A DNA stretch of 64,000 nt, from NCBI RefSeq assembly GCF_009664365.1, contig NZ_CP044310.1, forward strand, positions 2,243,001-2,307,000, in the 5' to 3' direction. Numbering within the stretch: the stretch's first letter is position 1; each line of letters starts with the position of its first letter. The stretch is from Paenibacillus xylanilyticus (GTDB taxonomy: Bacteria > Bacillota > Bacilli > Paenibacillales > Paenibacillaceae). A model generated the notes under the pieces. It worked only from the letters and a program-made list of their open reading frames with translations, was not told where the DNA came from and made no database searches. The position numbers and the translations under genes were made by a program. This document shows, in pieces, positions 43,689 to 51,950 of the stretch.

Positions 43689-44453
43689 ATGAACCTGAAG
43701 GCAGCCCGAACGATCGGATTGTTCACCCTGATTCTCATGCTAGGCACCAGTTCTGCCTATGCGAAGCCGGTACAGAAGAATCGTCAATATTATGAAGAAC
43801 GAGGAGAGATTGTCTGGGAGGTCCCTACCCATGACAAGCTCATTGCGTTGACCTTCGATGATGGTCCTGACCCGGTACAGACCCCGCAGATTCTGGCTCT
43901 GCTTAAGCAGTACCAAGCGAAAGGTACTTTTTTCGTACTGGGTAAATGGGCGGAAAAGTATCCTGAGCTGGTCATGCAGGAACAGCATGAAGGACATGAA
44001 GTGGCCAATCATACTTATGCACACACTTATGCGGTTAAATCCACTGCTAAGGACAAGTTTACGCAGGATATGGTGGCTGCCGAGCAATCCATTATGGATG
44101 CTGGTGTCCCACGTCCGCTGCTGTTCCGTCCACCAGGGGGATTTTACAATGACATGGTCATTGATGTTGCCAAACAAAAAGGTTATACCATTGTATTATG
44201 GTCCTGGCATCAGGACACACGGGACTGGGCTTCTCCTGGGGTAGCAGCCATTACGAACAAGGTATTGAAAAACGCGCGCAATGGGGATATCGTGCTGTTC
44301 CACGACAAGGTGGAAGGAAGGGCCCAGACCGTTGCTGCGTTAAAAGTAATACTGCCCAAGCTTCAGCAAGAGGGATACCGCTTCGTCACCGTATCTGAAC
44401 TGCTTGCAGTGAAGGCAAAAGAAGCAGCGAAGGATGGCGTTTCCTTTAAATAG
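43689..44453 (+). CDS. Polysaccharide deacetylase (NodB/PdaA-like)
   Basis: Exported metal-dependent deacetylase, 254 residues, acting on N-acetylated wall glycans. Signal peptide 1-25 (SSAYA-K). NodB motifs: TFDDG with D57 as base and D58 as metal ligand, HTYAH with H108 and H112 as metal ligands, RPPGG, and FHD near the end. The length and TFDDGPDP...RPPGGFYND fit PdaA/PdaB-type enzymes, which make muramic delta-lactam with CwlD. A CwlD-like gene lies 27 kb away, so that link is speculative. Confidence 0.9.
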   Translation: MNLKAARTIGLFTLILMLGTSSAYAKPVQKNRQYYEERGEIVWEVPTHDKLIALTFDDGPDPVQTPQILALLKQYQAKGTFFVLGKWAEKYPELVMQEQHEGHEVANHTYAHTYAVKSTAKDKFTQDMVAAEQSIMDAGVPRPLLFRPPGGFYNDMVIDVAKQKGYTIVLWSWHQDTRDWASPGVAAITNKVLKNARNGDIVLFHDKVEGRAQTVAALKVILPKLQQEGYRFVTVSELLAVKAKEAAKDGVSFK

Positions 44454-44471
44454 CGCTCCTAATACAATTGT

Positions 44472-44514
44472 AAAAGCCGCCGGTTTCTCATAGGAGAGAC
44501 CGGCGGCTTTTGTT
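44472..44514. terminator. Bidirectional intrinsic terminator
   Basis: Long stem AAAAGCCGCCGGT.. / ..ACCGGCGGCTTTT with a short loop, with Ts on both strands, between convergent deacetylase and efflux genes. Confidence 0.85.
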
Positions 44515-44531
44515 ATGTTTCAGGAATAAGA

Positions 44532-46073
44532 TTATTGTTCTGTCTTCACCGCACGAGGGCGAGCTCTTGCCCGCCGGAGAAACAGCGACAGGAGCAAACC
44601 AATAATGGAAATCCAGGTGGCGACAATAAAGGCATCGTTAATGCCTTCAATGGTCGAGGTCTGAACTGCGATACCGTACAGCTGCTGTAACGCCAGTGTA
44701 GAACCCTGTTCAGCTGGCACGCCTGCTATGGCAGCCATCTGCGAACCCAGGAGCCCGACTTGTTCAGTCAGGGGCACATTGGTTGTCGTGACCGTATTGC
44801 TGTAGTCAGCCAAATGTATGCCTGAACGTGTAGCCATAACGGTAATTAGCAGAGCTGTTCCAATCGAGCCAGCTACCTGCCTTATCGTGTTGGACATGGC
44901 TGTACCGTGACTGGTCAGATGAGGAGGTAACTGGTTTAGGCCCTCGGTCTGCACGGACATCATCAGCATGGACATGCCGAAACTCCGAAGAGTATACAGC
45001 ATCATAATGTGGCCATAAGGCGTTTCCCCGGTCAATTTGCTGAATTCAAAGGTAGAGAATGCCGTGATCAGCAGGCCTACAATGGCTAGTGGGCGGGAGC
45101 CGATCCGGTCGAATAGCGCTCCTGATATGGGTGACATCACCCCCATCAGCAGTGCACCTGGCAGCAGCAAGAGACCCGATTGCAGAGGGGAGAAACCTCT
45201 TATATTTTGCAGATAGATGGGTAACAGAAGCATCCCCCCGAAAAGTGCCATGTTGATGGTGGCACTGACCAGTGTGGAGATGGTGAAAATATCGTATTTA
45301 AACACACGAAATTCCAGCAGGGGATGTTTCATTGCCGTTTCCCTGAGAACAAAGAACGTGATGAACAGAATACCGATGATCAAGGTTAACAGCACAACGG
45401 CACTGCTCCATCCCTTGTCACCGGCAGAGCTGAAGCCATACAGCAGAAATCCGAATCCGATCGTTGAAAAGAGCGCACCATACGCATCGAATTTGGGAGA
45501 ACTGAGCTTGGACACATTTCGCAGCCAGAGAAAAGCAAACAGGATATCGAGCAAAGCCAGCGGGATAACCATGTAGAACAGAATGCGCCAGGTGTAGTGC
45601 TCCACGATCCAGCCTGACAAGGTAGGACCAATAGCTGGAGCAAACATCATGGCGATCCCCATGGTTCCCATCGCTGTTCCCCGTTTTTCGGGTGGAAATA
45701 CGGTTAAAAATACGTTCATGACCAGCGGCATGATAATGCCGGCACCACTGGCCTGTACGATACGCCCAATCAGCATGACTGTAAATCCCGGACTGATTGC
45801 ACAGATAGCAGAGCCAACGGTGAACAGCAGCATCGCTGTGGTGAAGAGTTTACGGGTTCCGAATGACTCAATCAGATAGGCTGTTATGGGGATGAGAACC
45901 CCATTCACGAGCAAATAGGCAGTCGATAACCATTGTACGGTTGTTGCCGAGACGTTGAAATCATTCATCAGATGGGGGATCGCCACATTAAGCAGAGTCT
46001 GATTCAGAATGGCGATAAAGGCGCCGAGCAGCAGGACGGCAATGGTTCTTCCGAGCGGCAATTGATTATCCAT
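44532..46073 (-). CDS. DHA2-family multidrug efflux transporter (EmrB-like)
   Basis: Proton-driven major facilitator exporter with about 14 membrane segments, 513 residues. Segment 1 carries NQTLLNVAIPHLMNDF, the loop GTRKLF corresponds to motif A, and IGRIVQASGAGIIMPL to motif C of drug exporters. It follows the EmrA-like adaptor gene by 9 nt, so both are one operon. The drug range cannot be read from sequence. Confidence 0.88.
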   Translation of the reverse strand: MDNQLPLGRTIAVLLLGAFIAILNQTLLNVAIPHLMNDFNVSATTVQWLSTAYLLVNGVLIPITAYLIESFGTRKLFTTAMLLFTVGSAICAISPGFTVMLIGRIVQASGAGIIMPLVMNVFLTVFPPEKRGTAMGTMGIAMMFAPAIGPTLSGWIVEHYTWRILFYMVIPLALLDILFAFLWLRNVSKLSSPKFDAYGALFSTIGFGFLLYGFSSAGDKGWSSAVVLLTLIIGILFITFFVLRETAMKHPLLEFRVFKYDIFTISTLVSATINMALFGGMLLLPIYLQNIRGFSPLQSGLLLLPGALLMGVMSPISGALFDRIGSRPLAIVGLLITAFSTFEFSKLTGETPYGHIMMLYTLRSFGMSMLMMSVQTEGLNQLPPHLTSHGTAMSNTIRQVAGSIGTALLITVMATRSGIHLADYSNTVTTTNVPLTEQVGLLGSQMAAIAGVPAEQGSTLALQQLYGIAVQTSTIEGINDAFIVATWISIIGLLLSLFLRRARARPRAVKTEQ

Positions 46074-46082
46074 CGGCAGACC

Positions 46083-46718
46083 TTATATATGAACGCGCAC
46101 AATGGCGCTCATGCCTGGGACAACACCCAGACCTTTGTAACCCTCAATCGTAATGGTAATCGGGATAACCTGCGTAACTTTGGTGTAATTGGCATTGGTA
46201 TTGGACGACGGTAGCAGGGAAAAAGAGGAAGCCGTAGCAAGCCCAATTTGATCTACTTTGCCTGTTAGTGTGGTATCTGGAAATGCATCGATGTATACGT
46301 CAACGATTTGTCCGCTTTTGATTTTGTCGATCACGGTTTCTTCCACATTCGCGGTCACATACAAGTTATTAAAATCATAGGCTCTAGCCAGTGGATTACC
46401 AGCAGAAACCAATGAGTTCTCCACTGCGGTCGCCTGGACAACGGTGCCGGCAACAGGCATGGTAATTGGAGTTGATTTACCGCCTGCCGAGACGGTCCCG
46501 ATCGTATCCCCTTGATTGTACGAGGTACCTACTTTGCCTTTCCACGTTTGGAGTTCGCCGCTAACGGTGGAAGCAATGGATATGGGCTGACCCGTGACTA
46601 ATGCATTATCCGTCTTAACGTAGCTGGTGGATTGGTTGTAGTAGTATATGCCTGCGGCACCTGCCCCCAAAATCACCAGAATGACAATGATATTGATCAA
46701 TATGGCACGAGAGTTCAT
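46083..46718 (-). CDS. HlyD/EmrA-like membrane fusion protein
   Basis: Membrane-anchored adaptor of an EmrAB-type pump, 211 residues. It has one N-terminal segment (about 5-25), then a biotinyl-lipoyl-like hairpin (VKTDNALVTGQPISIASTVSGEL) and beta-barrel region (LYVTANVEETVIDKIKSGQIVDVYIDAFP). The long coiled coil of Gram-negative EmrA is absent, as expected in a cell without TolC. The ATG at 46718 has AGGAGG 10 nt upstream; the ATG three codons earlier is too close to that site. There is no adjacent regulator. Confidence 0.85.
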   Translation of the reverse strand: MNSRAILINIIVILVILGAGAAGIYYYNQSTSYVKTDNALVTGQPISIASTVSGELQTWKGKVGTSYNQGDTIGTVSAGGKSTPITMPVAGTVVQATAVENSLVSAGNPLARAYDFNNLYVTANVEETVIDKIKSGQIVDVYIDAFPDTTLTGKVDQIGLATASSFSLLPSSNTNANYTKVTQVIPITITIEGYKGLGVVPGMSAIVRVHI

Positions 46719-46877
46719 GTGGATCATTCCTCCTAATATGTTCTTCTGCTGACAATCCTGTTTGGAGCATTCCCGGTACTCTGCTGCTCTATACGAAACA
46801 ACATGAAATATAAATCGCAGATTGGGGAACCAATATATTGATAAGTTGCCACAGGCGATGACAAGGAGGATGCTTAG

Positions 46878-47342
46878 ATGTTGATTATATTGGCCGTGAT
46901 TGTTATACTCGGGGTTATTTTTCTCATGATCTTTAACTCAAGATCGACCCGCAGAGCTGCAGAAGCCAGGGCTGCACAAACGGCTGAGACAGAGCGGGAG
47001 CCTGTCCTTCTGCATGGGGACGAGCAGACAGAGGGACAATTGCAGGATTCTTCAGACCCGGTGGAATATACGGAACCGGATGGACCAAGAGAGACCGAAA
47101 CGGAATTGCGGGAAAACAAGATGGAAGTGAGCCACCAAGCCAGGCAGCAGGAATCTCAAACAAAAGGAAATGATAGTGAGTATCGTCAGGCTCTGCTTCA
47201 TTTTCGCAAACCCCCTGAACCCCAAGAGGAACCAGTTGAGTCAACCTCTAATGAAATTGAAAAGAGTGCGGATGAGATCTACCGGTCCGCTCTGCGGGAC
47301 ATGAAGAGCAAATCATCCCCTCCGGATTCAGATCCGAAATAA
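46878..47342 (+). CDS. Membrane-anchored hydrophilic protein, function unknown
   Basis: 154 residues: one transmembrane helix at the very start (2-20) then a long, Glu/Gln/Pro-rich, probably disordered tail with few hydrophobics, and a conserved-looking end EKSADEIYRSALRDMKSK. It resembles no family I can name. AAGGAGG precedes the ATG, and codon use is that of a real gene. The topology is probably N-out with a cytoplasmic tail. Confidence 0.7.
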   Translation: MLIILAVIVILGVIFLMIFNSRSTRRAAEARAAQTAETEREPVLLHGDEQTEGQLQDSSDPVEYTEPDGPRETETELRENKMEVSHQARQQESQTKGNDSEYRQALLHFRKPPEPQEEPVESTSNEIEKSADEIYRSALRDMKSKSSPPDSDPK

Positions 47343-47470
47343 GGCTGCTGCAAGTTTCCATGCAGCGGGCATGGCTTTTGTTTTAAATCCAAAAGATTTA
47401 CAATAGATGAAGCTTCGCTCTAACATAGCTGAATGGATTGACGTTGCAAGAGGAAGGAGAGGACTGCATG

Positions 47471-47677
47471 ATGAACGGACAACAACGAGTGAACATTAAA
47501 CCTGGTCTGGAAGTGGATATCGTACTGAAGCAAGATCAGCCTACAGGTAAACTGACAAGGGGAGTCGTCAAGGATTTGCTGACCAAATCACCTACGCATC
47601 CCCATGGCATCAAGGTTCGTCTGACAAGTGGGCAAGTTGGTCGTGTGAAACAGGTGATTACAGGAGCGGCGGAATGA
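47471..47677 (+). CDS. ywbE: YwbE family protein
   Basis: 68-residue protein of the YwbE family: MNGQQRVNIKPGLEVDIVLKQDQPTGKLTRGVVKDLLTKSPTHPHGIKVRL, a KOW-like small beta fold that may bind nucleic acid; the function is unknown. AAGGAGAGG lies 8 nt before this ATG; the adjacent ATG at 47468 is an equal alternative. Its stop overlaps the ATG of a mini-ORF. Confidence 0.85.
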   Translation: MNGQQRVNIKPGLEVDIVLKQDQPTGKLTRGVVKDLLTKSPTHPHGIKVRLTSGQVGRVKQVITGAAE

Positions 47678-47700
47678 TTCGGCTGCTTCAGAATCCATGA
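47674..47700 (+). CDS. Possible 8-codon coupling mini-ORF
   Basis: ATG-started frame of eight codons plus stop. The ATG overlaps the ywbE stop (ATGA) and the stop overlaps the ATG of the DUF4269 gene (ATGA). AGGAG lies about 8 nt before it, while the DUF4269 ATG has no good site of its own, so ribosomes may reach that gene by reinitiation. Confidence 0.35.
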   Translation: MIRLLQNP

Positions 47701-48296
47701 AGACAACTGCTGAGGTCTTGGCACATCTGGCATCCGGGAACGAACGGCAGCGGGATGCTTACAGGGTGCTTCTTCAGAGTGGTTTGTTCTCCATTTTGGA
47801 GGCATATACCCCTTATCCGGCAGGAACCGTACCCATTGATATAGACATTCCTGGCAGTGATCTTGATATATTGTGTGAAGCTTCCGATCTGAACGCGTTC
47901 GAGAGGGTAGTGACTAACCATTTTAGCGGAATGGAGCATTTTTCGTGTCAACGCGGAACAGGGCTAGGTATGGATATCCCTAGTGCCTACATGACTTGTT
48001 CTTTTCAGATTGAGGATTGGCCGTTGGAGATTTACGCCCAATCGTTGCCGGTCAATAAACAAAATGCTTACCTTCATATGTTAGTCGAATGGGAGCTGCT
48101 GCAGCTCTGGGGTGCCGAAGGTCACGACGAGATCCGCCGACTGAAATGGGGTGGATTGAAGACAGAGCCAGCCTTTGCCGCAGTGCTGGGGTTACAGGGT
48201 GACCCTTATGAGGAGCTGCTGCATCTAGCCCATTGGAGCAGGAACGAGCTATGGCTCTGGGCCAGGCAGCGTACTTCTTTTCAAAATACGTATTAA
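47697..48296 (+). CDS. DUF4269 nucleotidyltransferase-like protein
   Basis: 199 residues. TVPIDIDIPGSDLDILCE (about 44-61) has the GSDLD pattern of polymerase-beta-like nucleotidyltransferases, and the family matches DUF4269. The motif GS-x-x-D and a later acidic residue in LEIYAQ would hold the metals if active. No substrate is known. There is no convincing ribosome binding site; the start overlaps the mini-ORF stop. It converges with the transporter gene 11 nt away without a visible terminator. Confidence 0.75.
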   Translation: MKTTAEVLAHLASGNERQRDAYRVLLQSGLFSILEAYTPYPAGTVPIDIDIPGSDLDILCEASDLNAFERVVTNHFSGMEHFSCQRGTGLGMDIPSAYMTCSFQIEDWPLEIYAQSLPVNKQNAYLHMLVEWELLQLWGAEGHDEIRRLKWGGLKTEPAFAAVLGLQGDPYEELLHLAHWSRNELWLWARQRTSFQNTY

Positions 48297-48307
48297 GATT
48301 GCACTAA

Positions 48308-49747
48308 TTATAGTAAGAAGATGGCGACGATCGTCGTGACCGCTAAACCAAGCAGTACCGGCTTCAGGTTGCGACGCGCCAGTTCAAATGGACTGACACC
48401 ACAGATGGCAGCAGCTGGAATTAAAGCCCAAGGGATTAAGGTACCACCGCCAACCCAGATGGCAGCGACCTGACCGAGTGCTGTTAATACGGGGGCTGAA
48501 TCTGCTGTGCCGGCAAACATCGAAGCGATGGACCCCACCAGGGATATCCCTGAAAACCCCGAACCATCCATTCCTGTAACGGCTCCAATCAAGGTCATTG
48601 TGATCGCACCTACCGTATCATTCAAGGGAACCAGCCCCGCAAGAGCAACACCAAGATCATTGACTATCCCATGTGAACCATCGGGTAGAGGGTTACTAAA
48701 CAATTCGGTGATGGCTGCATCTCCCAGATAAAAGAAAGCTGCGATCGGGATAACGGGACCGAATACTTTGAAGCCGAACTGAAAGCCTTCAATTAAATAA
48801 TTCGTTGTCTCTTCAGGGCCTTCATGCCGATGTGCTGCGAGAGTAACCGTGATGAGGATAAATACTGCGGTGCCTCCGATTAAGGCTGTAGCGTCCCCGC
48901 CCTGAAGCTTAAGAACAAACATCAGAATCACATCCACTGCGAATAACAATGGAATAAGTATGGCGAATGCCTTTTGTAGTCGTATCGGTATCGCTTGACG
49001 TTGTTGTACAGTTACAACCCCTGACCCCGGTAAGGTTTCGGAAGGAGAAGAAGCCCCAATTAGAGGTTCGCCTGGGATAGGAGAACGCATCTGAGTGCCG
49101 ACGCCACTTTTCATCTCATTTCGTAACATCCAAAAGGCCGTCAGTGTGGATACTGCCCCCATCACGAGGACGAGCGGTATGCTTGCGGTCATGACGGAAG
49201 CAACCGGAAGCCCAGCTGCATCTGCTGTCAGTTTGGGAGCGCCTTGAATGATATAGTCTCCCGAGAGGGCGATCCCATGTCCGAACAGATTCATTGCGAT
49301 AGCAGCTCCAATGGGTGGAAGTCCTACACGAACGGCGACGGGAAGCAAAACTGCCCCGACCAATGCTACCGCTGGCGAAGGCCAAAAAAACAGGGAGACC
49401 GTCATCATGATCAGCCCAATTCCCCAATAGGCCACCTGCGGAGAACGAATAAACCGGGTCAGTGGAGCAACCATGACTTCATTAATACCTGTGCGAATCA
49501 GTACCCGGCTCATGGCGACAATGATCGAGATGATAAAGATCGTGCTGAGCAGCTCTTTGGCTGCATATACAAAACTATTAAAGATTCCTGACACCGCACC
49601 GCTTAACGTCTCTGTTGCCAGTAATCCAATCGTCATAATCCCGGCAACACAGATAATCATCGTATCCCGGCGCCGTATCATGACAGCCACAATAAGCACG
49701 ATAAAAGCCAGATATACATAATGTAACGGTACCAATTGAATATTCAC
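48308..49747 (-). CDS. Multi-pass membrane transporter, substrate unknown
   Basis: 479 residues with about 11-12 hydrophobic segments and a central hydrophilic loop (about 222-255). Repeated Gly/Pro/Ser-rich re-entrant-like stretches (FFWPSPAVALVGAVLLPVAVRVGLPPIGAAIAMNLFGHGIALSGDYIIQG and, in the second half, MDGSGFSGISLVGSIASMFAGTA) suggest an ion-transporter-superfamily fold, similar to NhaC or GntP types, but no family is certain. GTG at 49747 is the start, with AAGGAGG 8 nt upstream. It stands alone. Confidence 0.7.
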   Translation of the reverse strand: MNIQLVPLHYVYLAFIVLIVAVMIRRRDTMIICVAGIMTIGLLATETLSGAVSGIFNSFVYAAKELLSTIFIISIIVAMSRVLIRTGINEVMVAPLTRFIRSPQVAYWGIGLIMMTVSLFFWPSPAVALVGAVLLPVAVRVGLPPIGAAIAMNLFGHGIALSGDYIIQGAPKLTADAAGLPVASVMTASIPLVLVMGAVSTLTAFWMLRNEMKSGVGTQMRSPIPGEPLIGASSPSETLPGSGVVTVQQRQAIPIRLQKAFAILIPLLFAVDVILMFVLKLQGGDATALIGGTAVFILITVTLAAHRHEGPEETTNYLIEGFQFGFKVFGPVIPIAAFFYLGDAAITELFSNPLPDGSHGIVNDLGVALAGLVPLNDTVGAITMTLIGAVTGMDGSGFSGISLVGSIASMFAGTADSAPVLTALGQVAAIWVGGGTLIPWALIPAAAICGVSPFELARRNLKPVLLGLAVTTIVAIFLL

Positions 49748-50149
49748 ACCGCATACCTCCTTCCACCTTAGTCCTAAGGCGTGATATATCGTATGCATGT
49801 CAGGACCGGGCGTTCATGGAGAAGAGCAGGGCAGGAAGGCTTTATTTTTTGTGTGGAAGGTGTGCGTGTGACAACGAGCAGGAATTTTTTTGCAAATGGA
49901 GAATTGGTTAGACGGTACATATCGAATGAACGACGTGATCAGGTCACCAGAGCTGACAGAGAAAAGTCACTTCATCATATATACAGCACGTAATAAGCAT
50001 GATTACAATGAACATGCCGCCGTTAAGGAAGAAATTTGGAAATTTGACGGTAGGTCAGATTAGAAACAGAATCGTAAGTTGTTTGTTTTTGATAACGTTT
50101 ACAGAGTAGAGGGTCTTATAAAACATTGAGAATAAGAGGGCGGGAACCC
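49748..50149. other. 402-nt intergenic region before third kinase gene
   Basis: Holds the cre-like site at 50090 and a TATAAA -10-like element at 50117. Otherwise nothing recognisable; a 70-codon frame here lacks a ribosome binding site. Confidence 0.4.
50090..50103 (+). promoter_or_regulatory. Cre-like operator before third kinase gene
   Basis: TGATAACGTTTACA matches the cre consensus at 13 of 14 positions and is nearly palindromic. A TATAAA 14 nt downstream would make it overlap the -35 region of the kinase promoter. Confidence 0.5.
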
Positions 50150-51946
50150 ATGAACTTTATCCGTTCACTGCGCTTCAAATTCATGGTTGGCTTGACGCTG
50201 ATCATGCTGCCGCTGTTTCTGCTGTTGTATTACAACAATGTCTATGCAATTCGAGTTGTCAGGGACAAAGTATCCCTAACCAACATGAACCATCTGGCGA
50301 AGAGTGTGGAGCAGAATGAGCGAGTGCTGCAGGAGACAAATCGGTACCTATATAGTCTGGGCGAGCGGGACCCGGATATTATTTCGCTTTTTTTCCTGAA
50401 ATACGGCAGCGGGGACTATATCATTGCGAAACAGCGGATCATGAACAAATTCATGACCGATATCGGATTTTACAATCTGATTGATTCTTTCTTTCTATAT
50501 GATGCGGTAAATGATGATCTGCTGCTGGCGACTTCGGGCAGTTATGACATCAAAATGTCACTCGTCCGGGAGAGCATGCCTGTACAGATGACACAATTGG
50601 ATGATGAGACTCAGCGGCCAGAATGGAGCATTGTTCGCGGTGGTGGATGGAATGCACTGGTCAAAACAGTCCGAATTAATCAGCAGTTCTACGCTGGTGC
50701 GCTTGTGGATATGAATGCACTGAACCACCCCGAACAATTCACTGAGTCCGGTGAACGGGGAGGTGCCGTTATCGTGGATAGCAATGGGGGAGCACTGTCC
50801 GGTTCAGCCCTCAGCTCGGCACAGATCAAGCTGGCTGCGGCACATCTCTCCGGTTTGAAGAATCCTTACCAGGTCATATCGGAGGTTACATCCAAGGGGG
50901 ATGAACGGCAGTACCTGATGCTCGGCTTGCCTTCGGCGATGTCCGACATGAACTATATCGTCCTGCTGCCGGAAGAGGATATGCTTCGCAACCTGCCGTT
51001 CTTTCAGCAGATTATTCGCCTGCTGCCTATTGGTGCAGCGGTCATTTTGATCACGGCCCTGGTTTTCCTGCGTCAGCTGCTGTTTCGACCTATGAATACG
51101 CTAATCAAAGGAATGAGACGGGTCAGTCGTGGAGAGCTCGACGTGAGACTTGATCCGCCGACTTCATCGGAATTAGAGTTCGTCACGCACAGCTTCAATC
51201 AGATGACCAGCCAGATTCAGCATCTGAAAATCGATGTCTATGAAGAACAGCTGCGTACCAGGGAAGCCGAATTCAAGCAGCTTCAGATGCAGATCAACCC
51301 ACACTTTTACTTGAATTCCCTGAATATTATTCATAGCCTGGCTTCACTGCAAAAACATGAACTGGTCCAGCAGATGGCCGGCCATCTGGCCGATTATTTC
51401 AGGTTTAGTCTCCGGGCAGGCAAACGCGTGATCCGGCTGGATGAAGAACTCGAGCATATTCGTCACTATCTGGAGATTCAAAAGCTCAGGTTCCCGAATA
51501 AATTGGATTTTTCTCTGGACGTGGATGAAGGTCTTGGTCATTTTGTACTGCCGCCTTTGACCCTCCAGCCTTTTGTGGAAAATGCCATTATTCATGGATT
51601 CAGACGGCGTACGGAACCATTCGTGATACGCATCTCAGCCAACTTAACGAAAACGTTATCCAGTCCATATTCTGAGGTTGAAGCTATACAGCACAACACT
51701 ATATTAAGGGTTTCGGTAGAGGATAACGGTGTCGGCTTTGAACAAGACATGCTTGAGCGTCTCCAGCGAGGGAAGTATGCGGAAGACCCAGGCGGACAGC
51801 ACATCGGGATCTGGAACGTTGCTCACCGATTGCTGGTGAAATACGATGAATCAGCCAAATTGGAGTTCCAAAATCTGAATGCTGGCGGAGCGGCAGTGAT
51901 CCTGTATCTGCCCGCCCAAACGGAAGAGGAAGAAGGGGGAGCTTGA
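50150..51946 (+). CDS. YesM-type sensor histidine kinase
   Basis: Membrane kinase of 598 residues. Membrane segments at about 9-29 and 290-312 bound the extracellular sensor; HAMP (RPMNTLIKGMRRVSRGELDVRL) follows, then QINPHFYLNSL with H385, QPFVENAIIHG, VEDNGVGFE and GQHIGIWNV. The ATG at 50150 is chosen; AGAGGGCGGG lies before it, and a TTG eight codons upstream has no site. It is 4 nt from the regulator gene. Confidence 0.92.
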   Translation: MNFIRSLRFKFMVGLTLIMLPLFLLLYYNNVYAIRVVRDKVSLTNMNHLAKSVEQNERVLQETNRYLYSLGERDPDIISLFFLKYGSGDYIIAKQRIMNKFMTDIGFYNLIDSFFLYDAVNDDLLLATSGSYDIKMSLVRESMPVQMTQLDDETQRPEWSIVRGGGWNALVKTVRINQQFYAGALVDMNALNHPEQFTESGERGGAVIVDSNGGALSGSALSSAQIKLAAAHLSGLKNPYQVISEVTSKGDERQYLMLGLPSAMSDMNYIVLLPEEDMLRNLPFFQQIIRLLPIGAAVILITALVFLRQLLFRPMNTLIKGMRRVSRGELDVRLDPPTSSELEFVTHSFNQMTSQIQHLKIDVYEEQLRTREAEFKQLQMQINPHFYLNSLNIIHSLASLQKHELVQQMAGHLADYFRFSLRAGKRVIRLDEELEHIRHYLEIQKLRFPNKLDFSLDVDEGLGHFVLPPLTLQPFVENAIIHGFRRRTEPFVIRISANLTKTLSSPYSEVEAIQHNTILRVSVEDNGVGFEQDMLERLQRGKYAEDPGGQHIGIWNVAHRLLVKYDESAKLEFQNLNAGGAAVILYLPAQTEEEEGGA

Positions 51947-51950
51947 ACGG

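Noticed and set aside
49781..49993. 70-codon open frame before the third kinase
   Set aside because: Starts with GTG without a ribosome binding site, has an Arg-rich composition unlike real proteins, and lies in a region with regulatory signals.
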